Assembly (NCBI RefSeq): GCF_030463535.1
Contig: NC_132888.1
Coordinates: 5,262,081-5,326,080 of the forward strand
Direction: 5' to 3'
Length of the DNA stretch: 64,000 nucleotides
DNA from: Salminus brasiliensis
Lineage: Eukaryota > Chordata > Actinopteri > Characiformes > Bryconidae
Under the pieces are notes generated by a model, which was not told the DNA's origin, did no database searches, and worked only from the letters and a program-made list of their open reading frames with translations. Numbering within the stretch: position 1 is the first letter of the stretch; the number at the start of each line of letters is the position of its first letter. Of the stretch, positions 10,289 through 24,648 are shown in pieces. The translations under genes and the position numbers were made by a program.

Positions 10289-10325
10289 TTTATATAGAGA
10301 TATCTGGCTGTGTACTGTCACATGT
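10289..10325 (-). promoter_or_regulatory. A3 promoter: TATATAAA plus degenerate E-box
   Basis: The TATA box is at 10289-10296. The E-box position reads TCACATGT (10318-10325), not the TCACGTGA palindrome. A CpG-to-CpA transition plus a small change would explain it. Confidence 0.5.
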
Positions 10326-10386
10326 CAGTGATGAGTTTTTTTATTGCCCCCCCCCTGTTTTGTGACTGGGGTTCTCCAAATGTTTT

Positions 10387-10405
10387 GGTGCTTACCAACA
10401 GAATC
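10387..10405 (-). promoter_or_regulatory. Conserved upstream block before A3
   Basis: GGTGCTTACCAACAGAATC (+ strand), one base different from the A1/A2 block. Confidence 0.4.
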
Positions 10406-11180
10406 TGTAGGGATAAGGGATAGGGATCTATCGCACAGAGTTTCAGGCGATGTCATGGCAAGACCACATGTAAATTCCAATGAGGACAGAATGTTTGTTA
10501 GAGCATTTTAAGAAATTATTACAAAGTTGTGTGAGGTGGTCATCAAGTTAAGTGACTAACACACTAAGACAAATGTCTAACATACCTTTCTAACATACAA
10601 TAAATAAAATACAATGACAAAAACAAGAAGCAGTCTATTACATGTTGTGTGTCTGTCTTGTTTTTCTCTCCATTGTCCCTCGAATCAGAGCCCCGAGGTT
10701 GTCTTTTACGACGAGCTATAGAATTAAAACCGACCTAAGATGGCTGCCCTAGAGTGTGAACCTACTCTGCATACCTCATGTGTAAAGCTGGTGTAACCTC
10801 TTTTAACTCCTTAAAGCAGAAAGGTTTATTGCACACTAAGGTGTATAATTACATGAACTTCTGTACAAACTTGTTAGGGTATTCTTTGGTAATAGAGATT
10901 TTTGGCACTTTTGGCCTTCCGGCAGTCCACAGGCTTTTCAAGGCGTAAAAAGAGATGTGCAGAGTGTTGATTTTGCCTATAAAGTGATTTGAAGTGAGTT
11001 ATTTGCTGTCACTTTTGTACCACCTGGGAGTTCAAACGAGTAAGATTTGTGCACTTTTACATTATTATATTATATTTATGTAGCAATTGGCTCCACGTAG
11101 TTTCCATAAATTAGTGGGAGGGCACAAAACCTTGTAATTTATAATATTGACTAGGTGATTGTAAAATACTGTTGTACATA
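10406..11180. other. Intergenic, upstream of A3
   Basis: No gene recognised. A slightly GC-richer patch at 10660-10760 carries CpG sites but has no coding signature. Confidence 0.5.
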
Positions 11181-12608
<1,428 letters not shown>

Positions 12609-13574
12609 TTCATGAGTCATTTTTTTATGTGTAAAAAAAATGTTTTATGTGTATGTGTGTTGATGACTAGTTTGCAGAATAAACTATTTGAAGAGATCTG
12701 TTCTGTTATCCTTCTTCACTCACTTTTTTTTGCTGGCTCACATAATTAAATGCCATATGTTATGTCCCCCGCATTACCCTAGAAATGAGGTGGGGTCTTA
12801 ACAGTCAGTTAGTGAAAGTTTTTAAATTCATTCACTACAACTTAAAAAAAAAACTTACTGAGAATTATAACACTCAACATTAAATAGCTTTTTTATATAG
12901 CAAATTTATATAAAATTTTTTTATTCAATTCAATTCAGTCTCAAGTTTTATAATGGTTGTCTCAGAGAAGAGTGGGAATTATTGTTTGACTCCGTAATGT
13001 AGAACTATAGCATTCAAAATAAATCACAAGCACAACATAACGTATAACTGGGGTGTTTGTTTTTATTTACAGTGACCAATAATGAATGCAGTCTGACATT
13101 CAAATTCAATTCAGTAGTGCAACACATAGCACCCACAGCTCACATCAAAACTTAGACTTTCAATACACATTAAAAACTTAATGCTACACTATTTGGTCAC
13201 TTTTACAACATTAACCAGATGCATTTATGTAAAATCTTTCTAAAAACATTATCGAAGTATAGAAACAGTCTAGATTCCAAAGATGCCCTGAAGCAAAAGT
13301 ACTGCCAGAGACTAGTAGCAGTCTTGATATATAAAAAGCGATCTAAAGCCAGTATTTAATTGCCAGCTATATTTCACTCCTGTATTCAGGAGCATGTGAA
13401 TATTTCAAGCTGCCATGTGATGTTTGAGCTAAAAGAAGCTACAGAAATATGTTGGTAGAAAAGCTTGAGTGCAACTAAAATTCCATGTCCACCTGGTCAT
13501 TCACCACTCTTATAGCTACACAACTTGCATATTATGATTTTAGATATTTTCTGGCAAAATGTTGATGTCAGTTT
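12609..13574. other. Intergenic, A4 3' flank
   Basis: The right part (from about 13070) resembles the 3' flanks of A1-A3 and belongs to the receptor duplication unit. No gene. Confidence 0.6.
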
Positions 13575-14378
13575 TCAGTGTATATAGCTCTTTGCTAAAA
13601 CTCGGGGCCTCACATTGGATCTCTTTTTTAACATTTTCAATATGAACACTTTGAATTCCTTTGTATTCAGGACATAAATTATGGGATTCAGCATGGGTGG
13701 AATTACACTTGATAGTGAAGTATTGATTATCCTAGCATTGGGATGTAGAGACATTGAAACATATCCTGCAAAATATGTGCTTATTACAGGGAGAGAAAAC
13801 ACTCCCACTACTAAGAGATGTGATACACAGGTTTTTAGTGCTTTAAGTCATCCAGCCCAGGTTGTAATCTTACTTAAAGCAAGCAAAATGCCCAAATAAG
13901 ATACAAGTATGGCAATGGAAGGTGCATAGATGAATAGTGTAAAACAAAGTTTTGCCATAACTGAATTTATAGTTTTGTCATTACAAGCAAGTGCATATAC
14001 TGGCCCATAGTCACAGAAATAGGTTTAGACCACACTGGTTATACAAAATGAATGTCGAGTGATCAAAGCTACTGTTATGCCATTTAAAGCAGCAGAAAAT
14101 GACCATACTCCCATTAAAACTACAGACATGACAGAGTTACTGACAATTGCATGGTATCTTAAATGGGAGGCAAATGGCAATAAAGTGATCATATGCCAGA
14201 ACAACAAGAGTTAAAGCCTGAACGCTGCTGAAGAAAAACACAAAAAACATGTTGGCTAAACAGGCCAAGTATTTAGGAGTGTGCAGACTTCTGTCAGATA
14301 TTGTCATGATGATTACAAATGAGTTCCCAAATACAGCAAGAATATATATAAAAATCAAACAAGCAAAGTAGTAATTAA
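13575..14378 (-). pseudogene. Olfactory receptor A4 pseudogene
   Basis: A clear array A receptor with several breaks. Seen from the 5' end: coding similarity starts abruptly at NYYFACLIF, just before TM1. The N-terminus, 5'-UTR exon, intron and TATA region are gone, joined straight to promoter-type sequence. A 34-codon in-frame deletion removes TM2 and ECL1 (KYL joins ACLANMFF). A frameshift follows the TM3 motif (AYDHFIAICLP). A stop lies at 14025-14027 in ECL2. A CGA-to-TGA stop lies at 13848-13850 in ICL3. The TM3 motif arginine has also become histidine. The C-terminal part (VIPPMLNPIIYVLNTKEF) is well kept. It is nearest to A5 (SFSAALNGITVALITR shared). It cannot encode a receptor. Confidence 0.95.
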
Positions 14379-14415
14379 CGTATTCTTTGTCGTGACGTGT
14401 TCTAACTTTTCTTTG

Positions 14416-14433
14416 GGTGCTGCCCAACACAAT
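14416..14433 (-). promoter_or_regulatory. Degenerate upstream block at A4
   Basis: GGTGCTGCCCAACACAAT (+ strand) resembles the block upstream of A1-A3 and A6. Here it lies only about 40 bp from the receptor remnant, which shows that a deletion joined distal promoter to TM1 coding sequence. Confidence 0.4.
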
Positions 14434-14979
14434 ATTACCATGTTTTATTTTTATGAGTGACATTACAAAATGAATAATTAAGGAGAAACAACAAAGGCTT
14501 TACTACAAAATTAAGTGGTTTGTGCATTTAAAGGCTTTAGTTGGATAATACATACATTGTTAGAACATGCATTGTTCTGCCAAATGCTAGAGCGCTATAC
14601 CACTCCTCAAGTGATGGAATGGATTTTGGAGTACAGAGGTTCAAGTGATGTCATTGTAACACAATCTAGTGTTTTGTTGGATTGAGATTTTGTTGGTCTG
14701 TGTTGGAAAATAATTTGAGAACAGTAATCAAACCACTATTGGCGGTGTGTGGACACCATTGAAATATGCTAAAATTAAGTAGTGAACTTTTGTCATTTAC
14801 TTTGTCACAGCACAACCAGACATAAAGTTGGACTAGGCAACCAAAAAGTGACAGGTGATAAATACATAGAGCCAAATAAAGAATCACTGTCAGTGTCATC
14901 AGCTGTGCAGCTTGGTAAAAAGAATTACCAACAGTAAGTAACAGGATTTAATGGCAAGTAATAGGATTTAGGTGTCTCC
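14434..14979. other. A4 upstream flank
   Basis: Resembles the DNA upstream of A6 (about 22380-22540) and part of the A5 upstream flank (about 19600-19690), so it was copied with the receptors. No gene. Confidence 0.55.
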
Positions 14980-15960
<981 letters not shown>

Positions 15961-18028
15961 TCTAGTGTGTTCTGGTAAATTACGTACACTCCACCTCCTC
16001 TGCCTGATAATCTATGGCCATGTACATAATTATAACCTTTAGGGTTGGCTATATTTATTAGTAAATATTGATCAGGTCTAATCCAGGTTTTAGTGAGGCA
16101 AACAACATTTATTTCTAAATTAATTAAATTATAAGTTTAGTGATCTAGTATTAAGTAGATCAAGCTTTAGGTCTGAGGTGGTGCTGTTACTGTTTGAGTG
16201 TGACAATTTCACACTACTTAAATTATTAAAACAAGCTCTTTAGTTTTTCTAAATTTGGGCAAATTACGGTTAAATTACAGTTAAACCTGGGTGACTCCTC
16301 AAAGCAGCTCATAGGTGGTCAGTTTAGCCTGGACCAGGCCATGTTGGTTTGTAATCCATTATTATTCAGGGAATATTTAATGGTGAAACTTATCAGATTT
16401 AGATTCTCTGCCCGAGCTCGAATCAGAGCCCGACCCAATGCCCAACCCAAAGTCAAGCTGGGTTAGGGCATGATTTCCCACCACTTACCACTGGCCCTTT
16501 AGGCTTGGGCTCAAGAAAATGGTCTATGATGCAGGCCTACATTTTTTTAATGCTCTTTGGCATGATAACCACAATATAACCCAGTAACAAAGCTCAGCCA
16601 GCCCAACATTAACCTGTCCTAAGACTTTTCTCCAGCCTGTAGCCTATTTAATTTGGTTTTGATTAGACTACAGTTTGTTTGATATGCGATTATATCCCTT
16701 TATAATTTAAAGAATATCTGGTTATCTTGGTTTATTTTGTATGTAAATTATGAAATTGTTGTTGGCCTATTGCAGTTTAATGATTATGCAATGCATAGCC
16801 TTATTGCCTTATTGCTGTTTTTTGCATGTATGCACTTAGGCTATACATTTAATGAAATAATGTTTGTTCAGAAAATATTTTATATTTCTAAAAACCTTGA
16901 TAAATTATATTAGAGTAGAGGAAAGTCATTCAAACATCATTCTTGTAGCCTACTTTGCCGATGTTTAGGCCTGTGGATCATTGTTCACATTGTTGGTGTT
17001 TTAAACATTTGGAGTTACATTGTCCATAAACAGTTTTAATAATAGGCCTCAGCTTCTTCAGTGTTTCACTGTTCATTAAAATCATTCTGAGCAGATTTTG
17101 GTAATTTAAACAAATCACACGCTGGGGCATGCTGCATTCTGTTATGTCTCTACTTGACTTAAATGAGCTGGTTATCCTAGATTCAAAACCCATCCCTTTA
17201 TGTCTGCATTTATCAATTCCTAGGCTACAAAAGTGTCAGACCAATACATTTTAAGACGAGTATGAAAATAATTGAACTGTGTGACTGTGTTGAGGTGTGT
17301 TGGAACAATAATACAAATTAACCCTGGGAACCCTAGGAATACAATTGGAAACCTCTTACACTATATAATGTTTTATCATAAATTAACACAATTTTACTTG
17401 TTCAATTTTATATACTTATTAAACCTTTTTTTTATTTTATGTATGTACAATGCAAATTACAGTTTGACCGTACAAAGTACATTTTTGCACATAGACCCAC
17501 TACAGATCCCTGATAGGTCAAAAAATGCAAACATGAAATTCTGCCAAAAATGACTTATGACTTATGACTATCTTACCTCCAAATTTACAATAACCACATG
17601 AAATTATTATTTTGTTTTATCTGTCTTTTTTTCTGAAAGCATTATGTAATAGAATATAACCAGGCCATTTAGACTGCTCTGCATATTAAACAACAGAGGG
17701 CAGCAAAAGATCTCATAAATGACAAAAGACTTTTGATGGAGATAATGGAGATAAAAATTAATTTCATTAGATTGATACAATAAGTATCAAACTAAAGATC
17801 TACCTTGAGCTCAGCTACATTATTAAGTAGAGCTTAATGTTTTAGCATACATAAGCATATAAAGTTGTTACAAAGATGTTCTATCTATCTATACATAGCT
17901 AAATACATCACAAACTACACAATAGTCTGCATATCATTCTAAACATGAGAATCTATACTAACCATACAGATGCACATTGTTAAGCTAATTCCGTAGGTTT
18001 TGCCTTCTCTTATGCATTTAACTGCCAG
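15961..18028. other. Long intergenic gap between A4 and A5
   Basis: No gene found. The 16000-16260 stretch resembles decayed LINE noncoding sequence, low confidence. Around 16400-16520 there is a CCCGA/CCCAA-rich patch of unknown type. Short frames at 16978-17193 and 17272-17553 have no family signature. Confidence 0.5.
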
Positions 18029-19036
18029 TTAGTTTGTACTGATTAACTCTGATGTCACTTTTCTAAACACCTGGGGCCTCACATTGTATCTCTTTTTTAA
18101 CATTTTCAATATGAAGACTTTGAATTCCTTTGTATTTAGGACATAAATTATGGGATTCAGCATGGGTGGAATGACACTTGATAGTGAAGTACTAATGATT
18201 CTAGCATTGGGATTAAGGGTAAAAGTTATGGCAGCGATATATGTACTTATTACAGGGAGAAAAAACACTCCCACTACTAGCAGATGAGAGACACAGGTCT
18301 TCAGTGCTTTAAGTCGTCCAGCCCAGGTTGTAATCTTACTTAAAGCAAGCAAAATGCCCAGATACGATAAAGTTATGACAATCAAAGGTGCATACAAGAA
18401 AAGTGTAATACAAAGTGTTGCCATAACTAAATTTGTAGTTTTGTCATTACAAGCAAGTGTGTAAACTGGTCCATGGTCACAAAAATAGCTTTTGACCATG
18501 TTGGTTTTACAGAATGAAAGTCGGGTGATCAAAGCTACGGTTATGCCATTTAAAGCAGCAGAAAATGACCACACTCCCATTAAAACTACAGACATGATAG
18601 AGTTACTGACAATTGCATGGTATCTTAATGGTAAGCAAATGGCAATAAAGCGATCATACGCCAGAACAACAAGAGTTAAAGCCTGAACACTACTGAAGAA
18701 AAACACAAAAAACATGTTGGCCAAACAGGCGTCATAGGAAATGTACTGTGAATCAAAAAGAAAGGTCTTAATCAGGTTAGGAATCAGTGCATTTGTTTCA
18801 CCAAAGTCAGCTAAAGCTAAATTAAAGATTCCTAAGTATTTAGGAGTGTGCAGACTTCGGTCAGATATTATCATGATGATTACAAATGAGTTCCCAAACA
18901 CAGCAATGATGTAGATAAAGACTAAAAAAACAAAGTAGTAATTGATGAAGGGTATCCCTGAAAATCCACTGATGAAAAAGTACTCAGGGCGCACAAAGGA
19001 AATATTTGTCAATAAACTGGAGTTCAAAGCACTCAT
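18029..19036 (-). CDS. Olfactory receptor A5, extended C-terminus
   Basis: A 335-residue OR, ATG at 19036, with the splice acceptor (ATTCCAG) at 19071-19072. Full hallmark set: NSS/NIS, DACLANMFF, LAYDRFIAICLPLRY, SFCKT and YFCDHGPVYTLAC, KALKTCVSHL, PPMLNPIIYVLNTKEF. ECL3 reads FTLNPNARIISTS, shared with A6 and close to A7, against SLHPNARIINS in A1. A one-base insertion in the last codons turns the usual RPQVLAK-stop into RPQVFRK plus ten more residues (VTSELISTN end). The extension is in the cytoplasmic tail and is probably tolerated. The exon-1 donor position does not contain a GT equivalent to A2/A3. Confidence 0.95.
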   Translation of the reverse strand: MSALNSSLLTNISFVRPEYFFISGFSGIPFINYYFVFLVFIYIIAVFGNSFVIIMIISDRSLHTPKYLGIFNLALADFGETNALIPNLIKTFLFDSQYISYDACLANMFFVFFFSSVQALTLVVLAYDRFIAICLPLRYHAIVSNSIMSVVLMGVWSFSAALNGITVALITRLSFCKTNMVKSYFCDHGPVYTLACNDKTTNLVMATLCITLFLYAPLIVITLSYLGILLALSKITTWAGRLKALKTCVSHLLVVGVFFLPVISTYIAAITFTLNPNARIISTSLSSVIPPMLNPIIYVLNTKEFKVFILKMLKKRYNVRPQVFRKVTSELISTN

Positions 19037-19070
19037 GATAGCATTAAATCTGATCCTTCTGCTCTTCAAC

Positions 19071-19072
19071 CT
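19071..19072 (-). promoter_or_regulatory. 3' splice site before A5
   Basis: TTTATTCCAG on the - strand, aligned with the array-wide acceptor. Confidence 0.65.
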
Positions 19073-19313
19073 GGAATAAAGAATTCAAAATTACAACACA
19101 AAAGTACAAAATTACAACACATGATTCGTTTTATACATACAGTTCAGCATCAGACCTGCAGTTATTAACATTGTTATTTGTATTTTAATATATTTGTTTT
19201 ACCTAATGAATAAACAATATATGGTTTGGGATATGTAAACAGAAATGTAACTGTCAAAATAAGAGTGTCAAGCTGCTTTTGAACAACAAATTGTGAAGGC
19301 CTTGATATCAATG

Positions 19314-19349
19314 TTTTATATAGTGACACCAGGCTGCCTGCTGTCATGT
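19314..19349 (-). promoter_or_regulatory. A5 promoter: TATATAAAA with degenerate E-box
   Basis: The TATA box is at 19314-19322, about 242 bp from the acceptor. The E-box position reads TCATGTGA, one substitution from a CACGTGA-type site. Confidence 0.5.
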
Positions 19350-20333
19350 GATTAGTCACAAAATTCACTGATGAGTATTTTTTTTTTTTGAAACTCACAT
19401 GACTACTGTTTTTTCTTTGGTTGTATTAATACAAATAGTATGGATATTAGTATAACAAGAATTAGCTTTTTAAAATACTAATACTACTACTTATAATAAT
19501 ACTACTTATAATGTTTTGTTATTATGGTTGAATGGTTGAAACAGAATAATTAAGGAGGAACAAAAAAGACCTCATTACAAAGTCATGGTAATGACAGCAA
19601 GTTTTTGGTATGTTTGAAGGATCTAGCAGTTGATGGGTAATCACAAAACATACATTGATCTGCCAAATGCAAGAGCTCTAAAGTAATAGATTGGTGAATT
19701 CACAAGTACAAGTAGGCCAAAGAGTCAAAGAGTCCCTTAAGACATGGTACCACCAGAAAAAAATATATAAGTATACATAAACACATCATAGTTTTTTGTC
19801 CATCTGTTTAGTTTATTTTGTGTTAAGATATATCACCACAAATATGCAATAAATATACAATACAAAAAATTCCCTGCAGCTTTGGTTGATCAATTTGTAT
19901 TTCCAATTGTAACAACCTAGAAATTTGAGGAAATGGTGGAGAGTTTGAAAATGGCTGTTCATTTGCCCACTGATTGATGTTTTAGAATCAGTCTAGGCTT
20001 CTAATGTGGTCTATTCTCAGAAGTGGCCCGACCAGAACATAAGAGAAAATGTACACAGCACAGGCATATGTTAGGCACAGGCATGTGCTATTATAAATGG
20101 TGATCACTTTCTGTTACAGTGTATTTTGAATACACATTTATGTATTGAATCCTGAAATACATAAATGTGATCAATAAGAAACTAGTGAATGGACTGGTGA
20201 AGTACAGTATTATCTAAAATACAATGTTAATTAAATGTAAATTCATTAGTTACATAATATGAACACAAGCAATTTAACTAGTTTCCAAATGAATATTTGA
20301 AAAAAAAAGATGCAAAATACTACTACTACTACA

Positions 20334-20372
<39 letters not shown>

Positions 20373-20799
20373 AATTTATATGGACAACAGCATAATTAGT
20401 CATTATTTTGAATATTAAAATCTCTTCATTTCAACATCTACCTTGTTCCACTTTTACAGTATACTAAGATCAGCTTCAAAATCAAGTTATTCTGCATCAG
20501 TTAGTAATCACTAACTAATCAGACATTATTTCCTTGAGAAAGTTAGGTTTGTTCTACATACCATTCACATTACAGAATGACCACTTCTTTGTGGACACCT
20601 CCTAGACTAACATGCAAACATAGAATTTTGTACCAAAAAAAAAAACAACAACTTACAATTCTTAAACAACAATACATCCATAACACCCACATAAAACACA
20701 CATTCCTATGCTAATTCCAAGGCTTTAACCTTCTGCTAGGTAAAAACTGGACAGTTGAGGTTCTACTGGTTAAACTGTATGTTGTCCCTTTGCTAAAAC
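19350..20799. other. A5/A6 intergenic
   Basis: AT-rich. It holds a (CTA)n/(ATA)n microsatellite at 20319-20370, and parts resemble the A4 and A6 upstream flanks. No gene. Confidence 0.65.
20319..20370. repeat. (CTA)n-(ATA)n microsatellite
   Basis: About four CTA units followed by about twelve ATA/TAA units. Confidence 0.97.
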
Positions 20800-21765
20800 T
20801 TAGGGCCTCACATTGTATCTCTGTTTTAACATTTTCAATATGAAGACTTTGAATTCCTTTGTATTTAGGACATAAATCATGGGATTTAGCATGGGTGGAA
20901 TGGCACTCGATAGTGAAGTACTAATGATCCTAGCATTGGGATTAAGGGTGAAAGTTAAGGCAGCAATATATGTACTTATTACAGGGAGAAAAAACACTCC
21001 CACTACTAGCAGATGAGAGACACAGGTCTTCAATGCTTTAAGTCGTCCAGTCCAGGTTGTAATCTTACTTAAAGCAAGCAAAATGCCCAAATATGACAGA
21101 GTTATGACAATCAGAGGTGCATAAAGGAAAAGCATAGTACAAAGTTTTGCCATAACTGAATTTACGGTGTTGTCATTACAAGCAAGTGTGTAAACTGGTC
21201 CATGGTCACAAAAATAGCTTTTGACCACAATAGTTTTACAGAAGGAAAGTCGGGTGATCAAACCCACTGTTATGCCAATTAAAGTAGTGCAAAATGACCA
21301 TACTCCCATTAAAACTACAGACATGACAGAGTTACTGACAATTGCATGGTATCTTAATGGTAAGCAAATGGCAATAAAGCGATCATATGCCAGAACAACA
21401 AGAGTTAAAGCCTGAACACTACTGAAGAAAAACACAAAAAACATGTTGGCCAAACAGGCGTCATAGGAAATGTACTGTGAATCAAAAAGAAAGGTCTTAA
21501 TCAGGTTAGGAATTCGTGCATTTGTTTCACCAAAGTCAGCTAAAGCTAAATTAAAGATCCCTAAGTATTTAGGAGTGTGCAGACTTCGGTCAGATATTAT
21601 CATGACAACTACAAATGAGTTCCCAAACACAGCAATGATGTAGATAAAGACTAAAAAAACAAAGTAGTAATTGATGAAGGGTATCCCTGAAAATCCACTG
21701 ATGAAAAAGTACTCAGGGCGCACAAAGGAAATATTTGTCAATAAACTGGAGTTCAAAGCACTCAT
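20800..21765 (-). CDS. Olfactory receptor A6, shortened C-terminus
   Basis: A 321-residue OR, ATG at 21765, with the splice acceptor at 21800-21801. All seven TMs and motifs are present (DACLANMFF, LAYDRFIAICLPLRY, SFCKT, YFCDHGPVYTLAC, KALKTCVSHL, PPMLNPMIYVLNTKEF). The tail stops at NVRP because the next codon, CAA in relatives, is TAA (20800-20802). Five or six residues of cytoplasmic tail are lost, after the helix-8 region, so the receptor is probably still functional. ECL3 (FTLNPNARIISTS) groups it with A5 and A7. Confidence 0.95.
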   Translation of the reverse strand: MSALNSSLLTNISFVRPEYFFISGFSGIPFINYYFVFLVFIYIIAVFGNSFVVVMIISDRSLHTPKYLGIFNLALADFGETNARIPNLIKTFLFDSQYISYDACLANMFFVFFFSSVQALTLVVLAYDRFIAICLPLRYHAIVSNSVMSVVLMGVWSFCTTLIGITVGLITRLSFCKTIVVKSYFCDHGPVYTLACNDNTVNSVMAKLCTMLFLYAPLIVITLSYLGILLALSKITTWTGRLKALKTCVSHLLVVGVFFLPVISTYIAALTFTLNPNARIISTSLSSAIPPMLNPMIYVLNTKEFKVFILKMLKQRYNVRP

Positions 21766-21799
21766 GATAGCATTAAATCTGAACCTTTTGCTCTTTGAC

Positions 21800-21801
21800 C
21801 T
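21800..21801 (-). promoter_or_regulatory. 3' splice site before A6
   Basis: TTTATTTCAG on the - strand, as in A1-A3. Confidence 0.7.
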
Positions 21802-22052
21802 GAAATAAAGAATACAAAAAAAGTACAAAATTACAACATATGATTAGTTATATAAATTAGAACAATTATTACTTTGTGCAGTTAAGAATAAAATTGGCAG
21901 TTAATATCAATATTATTCATATTAGAACAGATTCATTTAATAAATAATAAAACAATGGAAATGTAAACTAAAACAATCAAAATAATGATTTGTTAAATTA
22001 CTTTTGTATGTGGAACTATCAACAACAATTTCTCAGAACTTTAATATCATGG

Positions 22053-22090
22053 TTTTATATAGAGACTTCAGGATGCCTGCTGTCACGTGA
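22053..22090 (-). promoter_or_regulatory. A6 promoter: TATATAAAA plus TCACGTGA
   Basis: The TATA box is at 22053-22061 and the E-box palindrome at 22083-22090. Spacing equals that of A1. Confidence 0.55.
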
Positions 22091-22179
22091 TGAGGGATCA
22101 GCAATTCAGTGATGAGACTTTTTTTTTTTGTGAAACCCACATGACTAGTATTCTATAGTATATAACTTTGATTTTCTTT

Positions 22180-22198
22180 GGTGCTTACCAACACAATT
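22180..22198 (-). promoter_or_regulatory. Conserved upstream block before A6
   Basis: GGTGCTTACCAACACAATT (+ strand), about 120 bp beyond the TATA box. Confidence 0.4.
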
Positions 22199-24648
22199 TG
22201 TAAGAATAAGAGTGAATATTATGAAATACCATTATTTTGTTTTAATTATTATGGAATAAATATGAAGGAACAAAACCAATCTTATTACACAGTCATGTCA
22301 AGCAGAAAGATTTTGATATATAAGTATCTAACTTTTCTGTTTTGCTGGATAACCACAAAACATATGTTGATGGAGTGAGTTTCGGAGGGCAGAAGTTGTC
22401 ATTGCGGCACAATCACTAAATTTGAATTACTCCTGAATTACACATTGAATTGATCTGTGTTGAAATATAAGTGAAGAACATTAATCAAAACACTAATCAA
22501 GGTTTGTAGACAGCATTGAAAAATATAAAGGGTAAGAAGCAGTTCTGTTCAAACATTTTAGGAAAAACTGAAATATACTATAATATGCTATAATTTAGCA
22601 GTGTGAGGTTGGCATCATGGCCAAATGGACGTTTGTTGCTTAGCTTAATCAGAGGCTCAGTATACAAAAGAAAAATAGGAAATAAAAGAAAATATGTGCA
22701 AGGCTTTTTGTGTTCCTGGAAAATCTGCCCTTATTCTAGTGCAAGTATGCCAAATGTCAAAGATACATTGACAAAATGGTTTCTAAAGAAACCAGGGCCC
22801 GATACTGGCAAATAATGTATACAAAGCTAAATAAAACAAATTATATATTATTTGTTTTTTTATGATTTTATTTCATTTTGTGGTAAAAAAAGATCACAAA
22901 AAAACCATACAGAAGGTATACAAAAACATTTTTTTCTTGTATAGTTTAGAATCTTACATTCCATCACCACCCCATCTCCTTGCCTTAGTTTGGCCATATC
23001 TTTTAGCTTCCTAGCTCCACTTATATTAGATTTAAGTGCAAAAAAAATAAAAGTCACTGAAGTTACAGCTGATCAATTTTTATTTAAACATTTCAGGAAC
23101 TGGAGATTTGAGGGATTGAGTGGTGAATTTCAAATTTGCCATTCTTTTGCCCATTCTTTATTTTCTTCAGAGTAATTCTAAATGTCAATTGGAGTCTTTT
23201 CTGAGACCTTAAGTACCCCGTCCAGAACATGGGGGACAATTTGTTTGGGCAACAAGCATATGTTATTACAGAGGGTAATCATGGGTGTGCTGGTGAGAAA
23301 AACTAAAAGAAGTTTATAGTTGCATTACCATCTAACATGCACTGTACGCTCAACCAAATAAAAAAAAGTGATATAACTAGTTTCCAAATAAATACTTTAC
23401 ATGAAACAATGTTATACAAATTATATACATTAGATAGGTTAGGTTATAAAAGAAAATTATCAGAATCTCTTTAATTTAACATCTACTCTATTCCACTTTA
23501 ACAGTGTACAAAGATCAACATCATTATGTGATTCTGCAGTAGTAAGTAATACATAACTGATCAGACATTATTTAATCAAGATTTATCAAGATTTGTCTAC
23601 ATAACATTCACATTACAGATTGACCACTTATTTGGTCAATTCTACTTATGTGGTCATACTAGGTAATATGTCTGTTCTTTCACATTATCTTAATTTACGT
23701 CCATGTCTCAATCATTTTTTAAATTCTATAATATATTATATAATATAATTAAAAAATGGGCTTTTGTATCATCCATCTAGACGTTTCTCCGGCCTTAAAG
23801 GCAGTTGATACTAGCTTACAGGTTTAATGTCTAAATTGTTATTAATGCATGTCAGAATTCATCACCTTTCAGACTAAAATCAGACCAGTACCATATATAA
23901 CAAGAATGATAATTAGTATAAAATAAGACTCAAATGTGAGCAGGGACAATACAAATTGGACCTGGAGACCATAGGACTGAAACTGGACATCTTTGTTGAT
24001 GTCTCAAGATCAAAGACATCTTAAGACATTAACTTAATAGTATGAAATAGGAAGGCTATTTTTATATTTGCATAGACAGGTGTCCTTACATATTGTTCAA
24101 CCAAAGAAGATTGAGAAAACTTAGTCCAAACCAAAAAGTGTCTCATACACCAAAACCAATTTCACACATGTATTTTACTTTATTTTGTATTTTTACTTTC
24201 TCTGTCTATTCAATGCAAATTACAATTGGACATCTTTTGGACAAGCATTACATGGAGCAATAAAATCAGAGATTAACTGTTCTGCAAATTAAACAGTAGA
24301 GGGCGGCAAAACACCTTATACAGACCAAGACAAGTATTAAAATTCCATTATCTTTGTACAATGGTAATCAAAATATAGAACTATCTAGCATTTTCCCAGA
24401 TCATAACATGTCTCACTGTTTTAGCATATGTCATCAGATAAAACTACATTGTTGTTCAGTTCATAATTTTATACTTATATTACTAGTCACATTTGTGTTT
24501 CAGCTGTACAATATTGCTACAGCATACAGTCCAAAAAACAAGAGAGACTATAACACCAATACAGACATATTGCTATACTACATCCAGATAATTCACCTTC
24601 TTCTAGGTATAAACTTATCAGTTTATACCGGTTAAACTTTTTTTGTCA
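22199..24648. other. A6/A7 intergenic
   Basis: The left part (to about 22560) is the A6 upstream flank shared with A4. The rest is AT-rich unique-looking DNA. Short frames at 22603-22815 and 24354-24635 have no recognisable content. No gene. Confidence 0.55.

Larger units (their letters stand above)
6100..10420. repeat. A2/A3 tandem segmental duplication
   Basis: Two units of about 2.1-2.3 kb (6100-8260 and 8390-10420). Each has the 3' flank, receptor, 5' intron, TATA and upstream block in the same order, separated by the (TA)n run. Confidence 0.75.

Noticed and set aside
16978-17193. Small host gene in the A4-A5 gap
   Set aside because: Short frame, no motif, no splice or promoter context.
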